From Corynebacterium fournieri (GTDB lineage: Bacteria; Actinomycetota; Actinomycetes; Mycobacteriales; Mycobacteriaceae): a stretch of 64,000 nucleotides of DNA. The DNA lies in NCBI RefSeq assembly GCF_030408775.1, contig NZ_CP047210.1, positions 682,001-746,000 of the forward strand, given 5' to 3'. Under the pieces are notes generated by a model. It worked only from the letters and a program-made list of their open reading frames with translations. It was not told the DNA's origin and made no database searches. The position numbers and the translations under genes were made by a program. Below are positions 27,733 to 36,188 of this stretch, piece by piece (within the stretch, counting starts at the first letter, position 1; each line of letters begins with the position of its first letter).

Positions 27733-28684
27733 CGGCCAGGTGCGCGAGATCGTCGCCTCTGCGCCGGGCAAGGTGAACCTGCATCTCGGCGTGGGTGAGG
27801 CGCGCACGGACGGCTATCACGACCTGGTCAGCGTCTTTCACGCGGTGGATCGGCGCGAGGTGGTGCGGCTGCTTCTCGACGGCGATCCCGGAGACGGGCC
27901 CGTAGTCGAATCCATGCGCACCACGTTTTTCGTGGACGAGCCGGACGAGGACATTGACGGGCCGCGCAACCTGGCGTGGCGCGCCGTCGAAGCGGTGGCG
28001 CAGCGCGCCGGGATCGAGCTGCCGCGTGTGCGCATCGAGGTGGACAAGCACGTCTTCGTCGCTGGCGGCATGGCGGGCGGGTCTGCGGACGCGGCGGCGG
28101 CGCTGGTGGCAGCCAACGCGCTAGTGGCCGAGTACGGCGAGCCGCTTTCGCCGGAGGTGCTGCACGAGCTTGCCGCATCCCTGGGTGCCGACGTCCCGTT
28201 TTCGCTGATGGGCGGCACCGCACTCGGCACCGGCCGTGGCGACGAACTGGTGGAGATGCTCTCGCGCGGCCGGCTGCACTGGGTGTTTATCAACCCGAAG
28301 ATTGGCATCAACACCGGCGGCGCATTTTCGCTTCTCGACGACCTCCGGCACGGCAACCCCGCCCTCGTGCCGCATTTGGACGCCACCGACCTGTCCCAGG
28401 CGCTGACCTCCGGCGACGTGGCGCGCGTCGCCGCCGCGCTGCACAACGACCTGGAAGTGCCCGCGTTGTCGATGCGGCCGGTGCTCAAGCGCGTGCTCGG
28501 TGTAGCCGCAGACGCTGGCCGCCGCGCGGTCGTCTCCGGGTCGGGTCCCACCGTGGCCGTGCTCTGCGACGATGCCGGCGCCGCGCGGTTCGCTGCCGAG
28601 CAACTGGCGGAGCAGTTCGACAGCTACGAGGTATTCGTCGCCGAAGGCCCAGACCGAGGCGCCGTAGTCGAATATATGAGCTAA
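27725..28684 (+). CDS. ispE: 4-diphosphocytidyl-2-C-methyl-D-erythritol kinase
   Basis: A 319-residue GHMP kinase of the MEP isoprenoid pathway. Motifs are [12 protein letters not shown] at the start, the phosphate-binding [15 protein letters not shown] near residue 110, and [12 protein letters not shown] near the C-terminus. The ATG at 27725 lies inside the ksgA end; the longer open frame upstream is another reading of ksgA. After this gene the base composition changes abruptly to AT-rich. Confidence 0.96.
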   Translation: MADGQVREIVASAPGKVNLHLGVGEARTDGYHDLVSVFHAVDRREVVRLLLDGDPGDGPVVESMRTTFFVDEPDEDIDGPRNLAWRAVEAVAQRAGIELPRVRIEVDKHVFVAGGMAGGSADAAAALVAANALVAEYGEPLSPEVLHELAASLGADVPFSLMGGTALGTGRGDELVEMLSRGRLHWVFINPKIGINTGGAFSLLDDLRHGNPALVPHLDATDLSQALTSGDVARVAAALHNDLEVPALSMRPVLKRVLGVAADAGRRAVVSGSGPTVAVLCDDAGAARFAAEQLAEQFDSYEVFVAEGPDRGAVVEYMS

Positions 28685-28749
28685 ATTCTGGCCGGTTGTG
28701 TCGGTGCGCGCCGTAATGTGCCGGGCATGCCTCTAATCGACGCCACACG

Positions 28750-28797
28750 CAATTACAACGCTACGTGAATATCGCAGCACCTGTAATTGGGTAATTG
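28750..28797 (+). promoter_or_regulatory. Inverted and direct GTAATTG repeats upstream of the ABC genes
   Basis: CAATTAC at 28750 is followed by GTAATTG at 28783 and again at 28791, making an inverted repeat plus an 8-base-period direct repeat in an AT-rich stretch. It lies about 85-130 bases before the ABC ATPase start. It could be an operator; no regulator gene is adjacent. Confidence 0.4.
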
Positions 28798-28881
28798 TCA
28801 CTCACGATAAACGTGTTCGTGCAATTGCCGATAATGTTGTGGTGCTCGAGTAGCGTATGCCCTCTAACAACAGGAATTGTG

Positions 28882-29523
28882 ATGGTCGAAATAGTTTGGA
28901 ATAAAATCTCTTTTCGATACTCGAAATATGGGCCATATATTCTGCGGGATGCCGCGCTGTCGTTGTCACGGCCTGGCATCTACGAAGTCCGGGGCCCATC
29001 GGGAAGCGGTAAATCCACGGTTCTGGATCTGTTAGCCGGTCTGCGCTCACCCAGTGAAGGCAGAGTAACCATCGACGGTAAACGGTTCGGAAAGGGCGCG
29101 GCCAAGAAGCTAACCTCGTGGCGGGCCACGCACGTCGGGTACGCACCACAGGCACCGACCCTCCTGCCTAGCCTCAGCTGCCGGGAGAACCTCGAGCTGG
29201 CAGTTCACGTCGCCGGACGGGGCCTCGACGCCCAGGGCAGGGAAGAGCTGCTTGGCACGTTGGGCATGCAGCCTTTCACAGAAGCCCTGCCGGCGGAGCT
29301 ATCCGGGGGTCAACGCCAGCGCGTTGCGGTGGCCCAGGCACTAGCTTCCCAACCGGACTTGGTGCTCATGGATGAGCCCGTCAGCGCGCTTGATGGAGCG
29401 AATGTCACCGTGGTCGAGGACTTGTTGCGCCAGTCGGCGAAGCGGGGAGCGATAGTGGTCTATTGCTCCCACCGTGAGCTTTTCGACGGGCAGGCAAAAA
29501 CGCTGCTGCAGATGGGGGCATAG
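28882..29523 (+). CDS. ABC transporter ATP-binding protein
   Basis: A 213-residue ATPase of the LolD/MacB type. Walker [10 protein letters not shown], signature [10 protein letters not shown], Walker B LVLMDEP and the H-loop YCSHRE are intact. The first 60 bases of the gene are strikingly AT-rich compared with the surroundings, with codons such as ATA, AAA and TAT. AGGA lies seven bases before the ATG at 28882. It pairs with the permease that starts three bases after its stop. Substrate unknown; export of a peptide or lipid, or resistance to one, is plausible for this class. Confidence 0.85.
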   Translation: MVEIVWNKISFRYSKYGPYILRDAALSLSRPGIYEVRGPSGSGKSTVLDLLAGLRSPSEGRVTIDGKRFGKGAAKKLTSWRATHVGYAPQAPTLLPSLSCRENLELAVHVAGRGLDAQGREELLGTLGMQPFTEALPAELSGGQRQRVAVAQALASQPDLVLMDEPVSALDGANVTVVEDLLRQSAKRGAIVVYCSHRELFDGQAKTLLQMGA

Positions 29524-29526
29524 CCC

Positions 29527-31269
29527 ATGAAGCCCATGACTCCCACCGCCGCCTACCGGAGAGAGCTGTCGGTGACGGCGCGCCCCTTCATCGGGGGAAT
29601 CGTACTGGCTGCGGTAGTAATAGGCACGCTCGTCGGCACCATCCTTTACGTCGCATTCTCGACTGGCGGAAGCAGCGACTTCAAGGCCGGCGTGACGAAT
29701 ATGAGCCTGATTGCGATCATCCCGGCATTCGCCGGGGTCCGGTTGGCGCATCAGAATTTTATCGCTGACCACCGAAATACCGTGCAAGCGCTGCGGGTTC
29801 TCGGCATAGGCAGGGCGTTTTTCACCAGGCACATGCTCCTGCAAGGGGCGTGCCTGGCGCTTCTGGCAAGCGCTTCGGCGGTCGTGTTGGGACGGTTGTT
29901 AGCGACGCCGCTTTTCAAGGTGATTCTGCTAGGGCTCAACAAGCAGCTGCCAGATCACTGGGGCTCGCCCATTGACGTTGCCTGGTCGTCACTGCTGGTC
30001 TTAGTCCCCCTGTACCTCCTCGGCGTGGGGATTCTCAACGTCGACAAGGTGCTGGCCAAAACCGGGGATCGGGGAGCGGCGACAGTAGGTAAGTCCAAAT
30101 CCTTGGTGGGGCTGGTTGGCCTAGTGCTCGCAGTGGTCAATATTGCCGCGGGTATCTGGTGTATGGTGACAACTCCGCCAGGGCCTGTCGTGTTGATATT
30201 CGTCTTCACCTTGCCGTTCCTCGCTGTCACACTTGCCGGCACCTTCGCCCGGGCGCTAGCTCGCTGGGCAGCTGCAGCGGTCAAAAAGGTGAGCGGATGG
30301 TCGGCACCCGCGCTAGGCATCCGCTCCTCCGAAACCGTCGGGACGACCTCGAGGGTGGGGCTTGCTACCGCGCTCGTAGCCATTCCGCTGGCAGGCTTCA
30401 CGGGCGCACAGACCGCGTTATGGGCGGCAAATTACGTAGGCTCCCAGAATTTCCAAACGGTCCCAGTCGTCGTTGGCCAAGATTTTCGCCTACTGGAAGC
30501 GCAGGAAGCAGACGGTGTATGTGAGGAGATCGGCGATGACTGCCGTGGGGTGGTCTACTGGCAGCCTTCGGACTTCGAATCCGCGGGGGAGACTTCCGTA
30601 CCGATGGAGAAGGCGAATGACTATTCTCTGGCCGGATCGAATGACCACGTGATAGGGCAGCTACTCTCGCCCGCGGCGCCGGTGAAAGCTCACAGCCCCT
30701 TCTACCCAGACTTCATGGTGCCGTTCTCCGGTATTTCTAGCGAGTCTCCGGTTGAACCGGAATGGGGGCTTCCCGTGGTCGCCGAATCGGCTAGCGCACC
30801 GGATCATCTCCGGGTGGAGTCCGCGCAGGATTGGGTACGGCATGTGGATATGGATAGCCAGATCATGTACGGGCCCCACGGCGACGGAACCGCCGGCTTC
30901 GTCCCCACCGCGGCCTACACTCTGCTGGCGATCTGCCTGGTCCTCGCGGTCTCTGTGATGGGCAAGCGGGCCAATTTGCATGAGTTCTTCTCACCACTGC
31001 GTCTTCTGGGCCGTACCGAAGGCGGGATCCAACGAGCAGAGTTCTGGGCAATCCTCTTTCCGTACTGTGTTGCCATGCTGACAGCGCTCCTAGTGGGCAT
31101 CTGGTACACGGTCGCCGTCCATGTCGCAGTCTCGGCGTACCCGGGGGCGCTGCTGCCTTACCTTCCCCCAGGGCTATGGGTGCTCTTTGTCCTCGTCTTC
31201 TTAGGCACGAGTGCGACTGCCTTTTTGCCGACTCCAGACAAGGACGAGCGTGGCGCAGATGCGCCCTAG
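29527..31269 (+). CDS. FtsX-like ABC transporter permease
   Basis: A 580-residue membrane protein with about eight to ten helices in two halves, each resembling an FtsX/MacB-type permease domain, and a large extracytoplasmic region (about residues 310-450) containing a probable disulphide pair in ADGVCEEIGDDCRGV. Near the start, RNTVQALRVLGIGRAFF is a typical coupling-helix region, and FFSPLRLLGRTEGGI is its C-terminal counterpart. It forms the transporter with the preceding ATPase. Codon use is more mixed than in the flanking housekeeping genes, which suggests recent acquisition. Function unknown. Confidence 0.8.
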   Translation: MKPMTPTAAYRRELSVTARPFIGGIVLAAVVIGTLVGTILYVAFSTGGSSDFKAGVTNMSLIAIIPAFAGVRLAHQNFIADHRNTVQALRVLGIGRAFFTRHMLLQGACLALLASASAVVLGRLLATPLFKVILLGLNKQLPDHWGSPIDVAWSSLLVLVPLYLLGVGILNVDKVLAKTGDRGAATVGKSKSLVGLVGLVLAVVNIAAGIWCMVTTPPGPVVLIFVFTLPFLAVTLAGTFARALARWAAAAVKKVSGWSAPALGIRSSETVGTTSRVGLATALVAIPLAGFTGAQTALWAANYVGSQNFQTVPVVVGQDFRLLEAQEADGVCEEIGDDCRGVVYWQPSDFESAGETSVPMEKANDYSLAGSNDHVIGQLLSPAAPVKAHSPFYPDFMVPFSGISSESPVEPEWGLPVVAESASAPDHLRVESAQDWVRHVDMDSQIMYGPHGDGTAGFVPTAAYTLLAICLVLAVSVMGKRANLHEFFSPLRLLGRTEGGIQRAEFWAILFPYCVAMLTALLVGIWYTVAVHVAVSAYPGALLPYLPPGLWVLFVLVFLGTSATAFLPTPDKDERGADAP

Positions 31270-31291
31270 ACACTGGCGTGCCGGCGCCTAA

Positions 31292-31772
31292 AGGGGATCT
31301 TCCGGTTTCGGGTTGGTCAAGGTCGCCTGCGGGAAAGTGGTGGGCCAGATGTGCACGTATCTTCGCCCGCCCGAGGAATACATTTTGTTCGAGTTCAGCC
31401 ACATCCACGGCATCGACCGCGGCGACGTGGAAGGCGCGCCGAGCTGGTTCGACATCGCCGACGCGATCGTGGAGTTCGTTGGCGACGCACCGGTGTACGC
31501 CCACAACGCCACCTTCGACGCGGCTGTGTGGCGATGCCTGGACCGCTACTACTTCACGGGCACCTATCCCGAGCAGTTCTACTGCACGTTGCGCATGAGC
31601 CAGCGCCTTTTGCCGCACCTTGTCGACCACCGCCTGCCCACCGTCGCCGAGTACTGCGCGCCAGTCTTTGCGCTCAACCACCACCAGGCGGATTCGGACG
31701 CGTTGGCCTGCGCCCACATCGTCGCCCCAGCTGCAGCGCAGCCGAGGGCTGCACGAGTTGCTGCCTGCGTAA
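31292..31772 (+). pseudogene. Beheaded and frameshifted DnaQ-like 3'-5' exonuclease
   Basis: The reading starts RGSSGFGLVKVACGKVV, which aligns to the RGSICQIGLVKV region after the catalytic DxE motif of DEDD exonucleases; the preceding first strand with the DE residues is missing and a stop codon lies at 31289. Later motifs survive (SHIHGID, VYAHNATFDAAVW, LPTVAEYC). Near 31722-31733 the frame appears to slip by one base: the current frame ends PRAARVAACVR, while the next frame gives the more natural ending SRGLHELLPA with a stop at 31770. The loss begins only 22 bases after the ABC permease, so the ABC genes probably replaced its 5' end. Confidence 0.75.
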
Positions 31773-31786
31773 GATGAACAGGCGAT

Positions 31787-33577
31787 ATGGCTAACCTGAT
31801 CAACCTGGAAAACGTCTCCAAAACGTGGGGGCTGAAAACGCTGCTCGACGGTGTCTCCCTCGGCGTGCAAACCGGCCAGCGCATCGGCATCGTCGGCGTC
31901 AACGGCGGCGGCAAGACCACGCTGCTCGAGGTGCTCACCGGCATCGAGCCGCCAGACGCCGGACGCGTTTCGCACACCAGCGACCTGCGCATGGCCGTGG
32001 TCACCCAGCGCTTTTCGCTTGACGACGCCCTGACGGTCGGCCAAGCCGTCGTCGAGCCGCTGGGCTTGCAGACCTTCGAATGGGCCTCCAACGCTAAGGT
32101 CCGCGAGGTTCTGCAGGGCACCGGCGTGGCCGAGCTTGGCCTGGACACACCGGTGGGGCAGCTCTCTGGCGGCGAGCGCCGCCGCGTCAACCTCGCCGCG
32201 GCGCTCGTGCAGGATTTGGACCTGGTGGTGCTGGACGAGCCAACGAACCACCTCGACGTCGAAGGCGTGCAGTGGCTCGCCGACCACCTGATGGGCCGCA
32301 AGGTCGCCGTCGTGGTGGTCACCCACGACCGCTGGTTCTTGGACACCGTGGCCACCTTGACCTGGGAGGTCCACGACGGCGCTGTCGACGTCTACGAAGG
32401 CGGCTACAACGACTGGACCTTCGCCCGCGCCGAACGCGCCCGCCAAGCCGACGCGATCGAGCAGCGCCGCCAGAACCTCGCCCGCAAGGAGCTGGCGTGG
32501 CTGCGCCGCGGGGCGCCGGCGCGCACCTCCAAGCCGCGCTACCGCATCGAGGCCGCCGAGGCCCTGATCAAGGACGTTCCGCCGCCGCGCGACACCGTCG
32601 AGCTGATGGCCTTTTCCAAGCAGCGCCAGGGTCGCGTGGTCATCGAGCTGGAAGACGCCCGCATCGACGCCCCGGACGGGCGCACCCTTGTCGACCACCT
32701 CACCTGGAGGTTGGCGCCCGGCGAGCGCATCGGCCTCGTCGGCGTCAACGGTTCCGGCAAAACCACCCTGCTGCGCACGCTCGCCGGCGAGTATCCGCTG
32801 GCCGCCGGGAAACGGATTGAAGGGCAGACCACCCGCATCGGCTGGCTGCGCCAAGAGCTCGACGACCTCGATCCGGAGCGCCGCGTCATCGACGCTGTCG
32901 AAGATGTGGCCGCCTACATCTCCCTCGGCAAGAAGGAACTGTCGGCCTCCCAACTCGCGGAGCGTCTCGGCTTTTCTCCGAAGCGCCAGCGCACCCCCGT
33001 GCGCGACCTCTCCGGCGGCGAGCGGCGCCGCCTCCAACTCACGCGCGTGCTCATGGACGAGCCGAACGTGCTGCTTCTCGACGAGCCCACCAACGACCTG
33101 GACATCGACACCCTCCAAGAGCTGGAAAACCTCCTCGACTCCTGGCCCGGCACACTGGTGGTCATCTCCCACGACCGCTACCTCATCGAGCGCATCGCCG
33201 ATAACACCTACGCCCTGTTCGGCGACGGAAAGCTGACCAACTTGCCCGGCGGCATCCAGCAGTACCTGGACACCCGAGCCGCGCAGGCAACCCAGACTGG
33301 GCCCTTGGACCTGGGGGAGGGTAAACCGGAGGACGTCGAGAAGCGTTTAAGCTCCCAGGAAGAGCGCGAGCTGCGCAAGAAGATGAATGCGCTGGAGCGC
33401 AAGATCGCGAAGGAAGGCGAACGCGCCGACGCGCTCGAATCCGAGATCGCGGCACTTTCCGAGGCCGGCGACTTCGAAGCCATCGGCGCGAAAACCAAAG
33501 AACTCGCCGAGGTGAAAGACACCCGCGACGAGCTCGAGATGGAATGGCTGGAACTCGGCGAGCAGCTCGAAGGCTAG
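31787..33577 (+). CDS. ABC-F family ATPase (Uup-like)
   Basis: A 596-residue protein with two ABC ATPase domains and no membrane segment. The first domain has GVNGGGKTT and LSGGERRRVNLA; the second has GVNGSGKTT and LSGGERRRLQL; both have LDEPTNHLD-type Walker B motifs. The linker is about 80 residues, and a C-terminal coiled coil rich in Glu/Lys/Leu (about 520-590) is like the Uup DNA-binding extension. ABC-F proteins act on the ribosome. It follows the exonuclease remnant by 15 bases; their adjacency appears ancestral. Confidence 0.92.
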   Translation: MANLINLENVSKTWGLKTLLDGVSLGVQTGQRIGIVGVNGGGKTTLLEVLTGIEPPDAGRVSHTSDLRMAVVTQRFSLDDALTVGQAVVEPLGLQTFEWASNAKVREVLQGTGVAELGLDTPVGQLSGGERRRVNLAAALVQDLDLVVLDEPTNHLDVEGVQWLADHLMGRKVAVVVVTHDRWFLDTVATLTWEVHDGAVDVYEGGYNDWTFARAERARQADAIEQRRQNLARKELAWLRRGAPARTSKPRYRIEAAEALIKDVPPPRDTVELMAFSKQRQGRVVIELEDARIDAPDGRTLVDHLTWRLAPGERIGLVGVNGSGKTTLLRTLAGEYPLAAGKRIEGQTTRIGWLRQELDDLDPERRVIDAVEDVAAYISLGKKELSASQLAERLGFSPKRQRTPVRDLSGGERRRLQLTRVLMDEPNVLLLDEPTNDLDIDTLQELENLLDSWPGTLVVISHDRYLIERIADNTYALFGDGKLTNLPGGIQQYLDTRAAQATQTGPLDLGEGKPEDVEKRLSSQEERELRKKMNALERKIAKEGERADALESEIAALSEAGDFEAIGAKTKELAEVKDTRDELEMEWLELGEQLEG

Positions 33578-33587
33578 GGTGGGGCGC

Positions 33588-33911
33588 ATGATTTTGATCA
33601 ACGTGCGATTCAAGCCCCTGCCCGAAAACGTGGAGAACTTCCGCGAGCTGGTCAAGGATTTCACCGACGCCTCCCGCGCTGAGGAAGGCAACATTTTCTT
33701 CGACTGGTACCGCAACGAAGACAACCCCGACGAGTACCTGCTCATCGAGGCCTTCCAGGACGACGCCGCCGAAGCGCACGTCAACTCCGAGCACTTCAAG
33801 GCGGCGCAGGAATTCTTCCCGACGATCCTCGCCGAGACCCCGACCATCATCAACACCCTCATCGAGGGCAAGACCGAGTGGGACGAGATGGCGGAATTCA
33901 AGGTCTCCTAG
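33588..33911 (+). CDS. Antibiotic biosynthesis monooxygenase (ABM) domain protein
   Basis: A 107-residue ferredoxin-like-fold protein. MILINVRFKPLPENVENFRELV and GNIFFDWYRNEDNPDEYLLIEAF are typical of the ABM/YgiN family, in which small dimeric proteins oxidise quinones or act as heme-degrading or unknown enzymes. The substrate cannot be inferred. It starts ten bases after the ABC-F gene and is likely co-transcribed with it. Confidence 0.87.
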   Translation: MILINVRFKPLPENVENFRELVKDFTDASRAEEGNIFFDWYRNEDNPDEYLLIEAFQDDAAEAHVNSEHFKAAQEFFPTILAETPTIINTLIEGKTEWDEMAEFKVS

Positions 33912-33934
33912 GCCTCCGCTGCACCACTCACGGC

Positions 33935-33984
33935 TGGGAAACCACCTGGTGGGGGGAGCCCGGGTGTGACGCGATGTCTCCCAG
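33935..33984 (+). other. Structured leader candidate upstream of ycsG
   Basis: CTGGGA and TCCCAG form an outer 6-base-pair stem enclosing a small CCACC/GGTGG hairpin. A second hairpin AGGGC/GCCCT at 33983-34000 overlaps one arm, so the two could be alternatives. A -10-like TAATAT lies at 34000, so the element could also be DNA-level or the end of the previous transcript. Confidence 0.35.
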
Positions 33985-34046
33985 GGCGCTTTTATGCCCT
34001 AATATCTCCCACGTCACATTTCCCAGTTCGTGAAAGGGGTGTCCCA

Positions 34047-35303
34047 GTGACTACTCCAGACCAGACCCGTAGTGGGTCTACCGCGGCTCAGCAGCCCGCA
34101 AAGGCACCGGCGGCCGCCCGAGGCATCGGCCCCATGATCGGCGCCATCTTCCTTATGGCAACCTCCGCCATCGGCCCCGGCTTCCTCACCCAAACCTCCG
34201 TTTTCACCGTCCAGATGGGCGCCGCGTTCGCGTTTGCGATCCTGCTGTCCATCATCGTGGACATCGCTGTCCAGCTCAACGTCTGGCGCATCCTCGGCGT
34301 CTCCGGCATGCGCGCCAGCGAACTCGCCAACGAGATCCTGCCGGGCCTCGGCTGGGTGCTGGCCGTCCTCGTCGGCATCGGTGGCTTGGTGTTCAACATC
34401 GGCAACATCGCCGGCACCGGCCTGGGCATTCAGGCGCTGACCGCAGGGGCCGTCGACCCGAAGATCGGCGGCGCGCTTTCCGCGATCATCGCCATCGTCG
34501 TGTTCCTGTGGAAGCGGGCGGGCGCCGCGCTCGACGTCATCGTCGGCATCCTCGGCGCGATGATGATCCTGCTCATGCTGTACGTCGCCATCTCCTCCAA
34601 CCCGCCTGTCGCGGACGCGCTGCGCCAGACCGTGGCACCGGAGCGCGTCGACTTCAACGTCATCACCACCCTCATCGGCGGCTCCATCGGCGGCTACATC
34701 GTCTTCGCCGGCGTACACCGCCTCATCGACGCAGGCCACACCGGCCCGGAAAACGTCGACTACCTGACCCGGTCCTCAGTCACCGGCATTATCGTCACCG
34801 GTGTCATGCGCGTGCTGCTGTTTTTGGCGGTGCTGGGCGTGGTGGCCACCGGCGTAGCCCTGTCCAAGGACAACACCGCCGCCGACGTGTTCTACCAGGC
34901 GGCTGGCGACTTCGGCCGCCGCGCCTTCGGCCTCGTGCTGTGGGCTGCAGGTTTGTCGTCCGTGATCGGCGCATCGTTTACCTCCATCTCCTTTTTGACC
35001 AAGCAGGGCTTCGATCCGAAGAAGCGCGGCTGGCTCACCGTCGTGTTCATAGTGATTTCCTCGGTGGTGTTCCTTGTCGCCGGTTCTGCTCCGCAGAAGC
35101 TGCTCATTTTCGCAGGTGCGTTCAACGGCCTGATCTTGCCGATCGCTTTCGCCGTCGTGCTGTGGGCGGGCTTTTTCCGCAAGGATCTGCTCAAGGGGTG
35201 GGAGCCGCCGAAGTGGACGCTCATCATCGGTCTGGTCGTCCTTGTGGGCTGTGTGCTCATGGGTTGGGCTTCCATCTCGAAGCTGCCGTCGATCTGGGCG
35301 TAG
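34047..35303 (+). CDS. ycsG: NRAMP-like transporter (YcsG type)
   Basis: A 418-residue, 11-helix protein of the NRAMP fold. The helix-1 region reads ATSAIGPGFLTQTSVF, where manganese NRAMP proteins have a DPGN motif; the metal-coordinating Asp and Asn are absent, as in the YcsG branch found with 5-oxoprolinase genes. It therefore probably carries an organic substrate such as pyroglutamate rather than a metal. GAAAGGGG precedes the GTG start. ycsI follows by four bases, and pxpA and pxpBC lie 4 kb further on. Confidence 0.82.
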   Translation: MTTPDQTRSGSTAAQQPAKAPAAARGIGPMIGAIFLMATSAIGPGFLTQTSVFTVQMGAAFAFAILLSIIVDIAVQLNVWRILGVSGMRASELANEILPGLGWVLAVLVGIGGLVFNIGNIAGTGLGIQALTAGAVDPKIGGALSAIIAIVVFLWKRAGAALDVIVGILGAMMILLMLYVAISSNPPVADALRQTVAPERVDFNVITTLIGGSIGGYIVFAGVHRLIDAGHTGPENVDYLTRSSVTGIIVTGVMRVLLFLAVLGVVATGVALSKDNTAADVFYQAAGDFGRRAFGLVLWAAGLSSVIGASFTSISFLTKQGFDPKKRGWLTVVFIVISSVVFLVAGSAPQKLLIFAGAFNGLILPIAFAVVLWAGFFRKDLLKGWEPPKWTLIIGLVVLVGCVLMGWASISKLPSIWA

Positions 35304-35307
35304 CGAG

Positions 35308-36096
35308 ATGGGAATGCAGCCTGCTGCGATGACCCCGGCGCAAGCCCGCGCGTTGTTCCGCACCACCGATGTGGCGACGACGGCGGGCTTTTCCGCTGGC
35401 TACGTCCAGGCCAACCTGATTGCGTTGGACAAAAAGTACGCCTTCGATTTCCTGTTGTTCGCGCAGCGCAACCCGAAACCGTGCCCGCTGCTCGGCGTGC
35501 TGGAGGCGGGGCAGCTGTCTTCGTCGTTGCTCGCCGGCGGCGACATCCGCACCGACATCCCGTCCTACCGCGTGTTTTCGCAGGGCTCGCTTATCGACGA
35601 ACCTTCGGACGCCACCTCCTACTGGACCGAAGACACCGTCGCGTTTCTCATCGGCTGCTCGTTCACCTTCGAGCAGGCGCTTGTCGAACACGGTGTGCCG
35701 GTGGCGCACATCGTGCAGGGGCGCAATGTGCCGATGTATCTGACCAACATCGACTGCGAACCCGCCGGTGTGTTCAGCGGAAAAATGGTGGTGTCCATGC
35801 GTCCCATCCCGGCGAATTTGGTGTCTGACGCGGTGCGCATCACCTCGCGCTACCCGGCGGTGCACGGGGCGCCTGTGCACGTGGGGGAGCCGGGATTAAT
35901 CGGAATCGACGACCTGGACGCGCCGGACTTCGGCGAGGCCGTGGACATCCCCGCGGGCACCGTGCCGGTGTTTTGGGCGTGCGGAGTAACGCCGCAGTCG
36001 ATCGTGATGCACTCCAAGCCGGAGCTGGCCATCTGCCACGCGCCGGGCAAGATGCTCGTCACCGACGCGCGCGATCTGGCCTACCAGGTTCCATAA
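35308..36096 (+). CDS. ycsI: YcsI/DUF1445 family putative hydro-lyase
   Basis: A 262-residue cytoplasmic protein of the DUF1445 (D-glutamate cyclase-like/hydro-lyase) family. TAGFSAGYVQANL, RVFSQGSLIDEPSD, AFLIGCSFTFEQAL and FWACGVTPQ with the late SKPELAICHAPGKMLVTD are all family motifs. Relatives include a mammalian D-glutamate cyclase domain that makes 5-oxo-D-proline, which fits a pyroglutamate cluster. In Bacillus subtilis ycsI lies between ycsG and kipI-kipA. It probably forms one transcript with ycsG. Confidence 0.88.
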   Translation: MGMQPAAMTPAQARALFRTTDVATTAGFSAGYVQANLIALDKKYAFDFLLFAQRNPKPCPLLGVLEAGQLSSSLLAGGDIRTDIPSYRVFSQGSLIDEPSDATSYWTEDTVAFLIGCSFTFEQALVEHGVPVAHIVQGRNVPMYLTNIDCEPAGVFSGKMVVSMRPIPANLVSDAVRITSRYPAVHGAPVHVGEPGLIGIDDLDAPDFGEAVDIPAGTVPVFWACGVTPQSIVMHSKPELAICHAPGKMLVTDARDLAYQVP

Positions 36097-36106
36097 ACTG
36101 CGCCGC

Positions 36107-36145
36107 TGTGGACAACTTTCCCGCCTGCGTCGAGGGTTATCCACA
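36107..36145 (+). promoter_or_regulatory. Pair of DnaA-box-like sequences before the HNH gene
   Basis: TGTGGACAA at 36107 and TTATCCACA at 36137 are oppositely oriented. The second is a perfect consensus DnaA box; the first is its complement with one change. They lie 44-82 bases before the HNH endonuclease start. Confidence 0.5.
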
Positions 36146-36188
36146 GGCTGGGTCTGGGTGGGGTTGTAGGTGGTTTAGCGTGTGGGCC

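Noticed and set aside
28727-28768. A 13-codon leader peptide (MPLIDATRNYNAT) before the ABC genes
   Set aside because: No ribosome-binding site, no attenuator hairpin and no run of one amino acid.
33912-34000. A ZTP (pfl) riboswitch
   Set aside because: GGGAAACCACC followed by GGGGAGC resembles part of that motif, but the CGUGACUGGCG-type upstream part and the CCGCCUGGGC pseudoknot are missing, and the downstream gene does not fit.
34047-35303. A manganese transporter (MntH)
   Set aside because: The metal-binding DPGN motif is absent and the neighbours are pyroglutamate genes.
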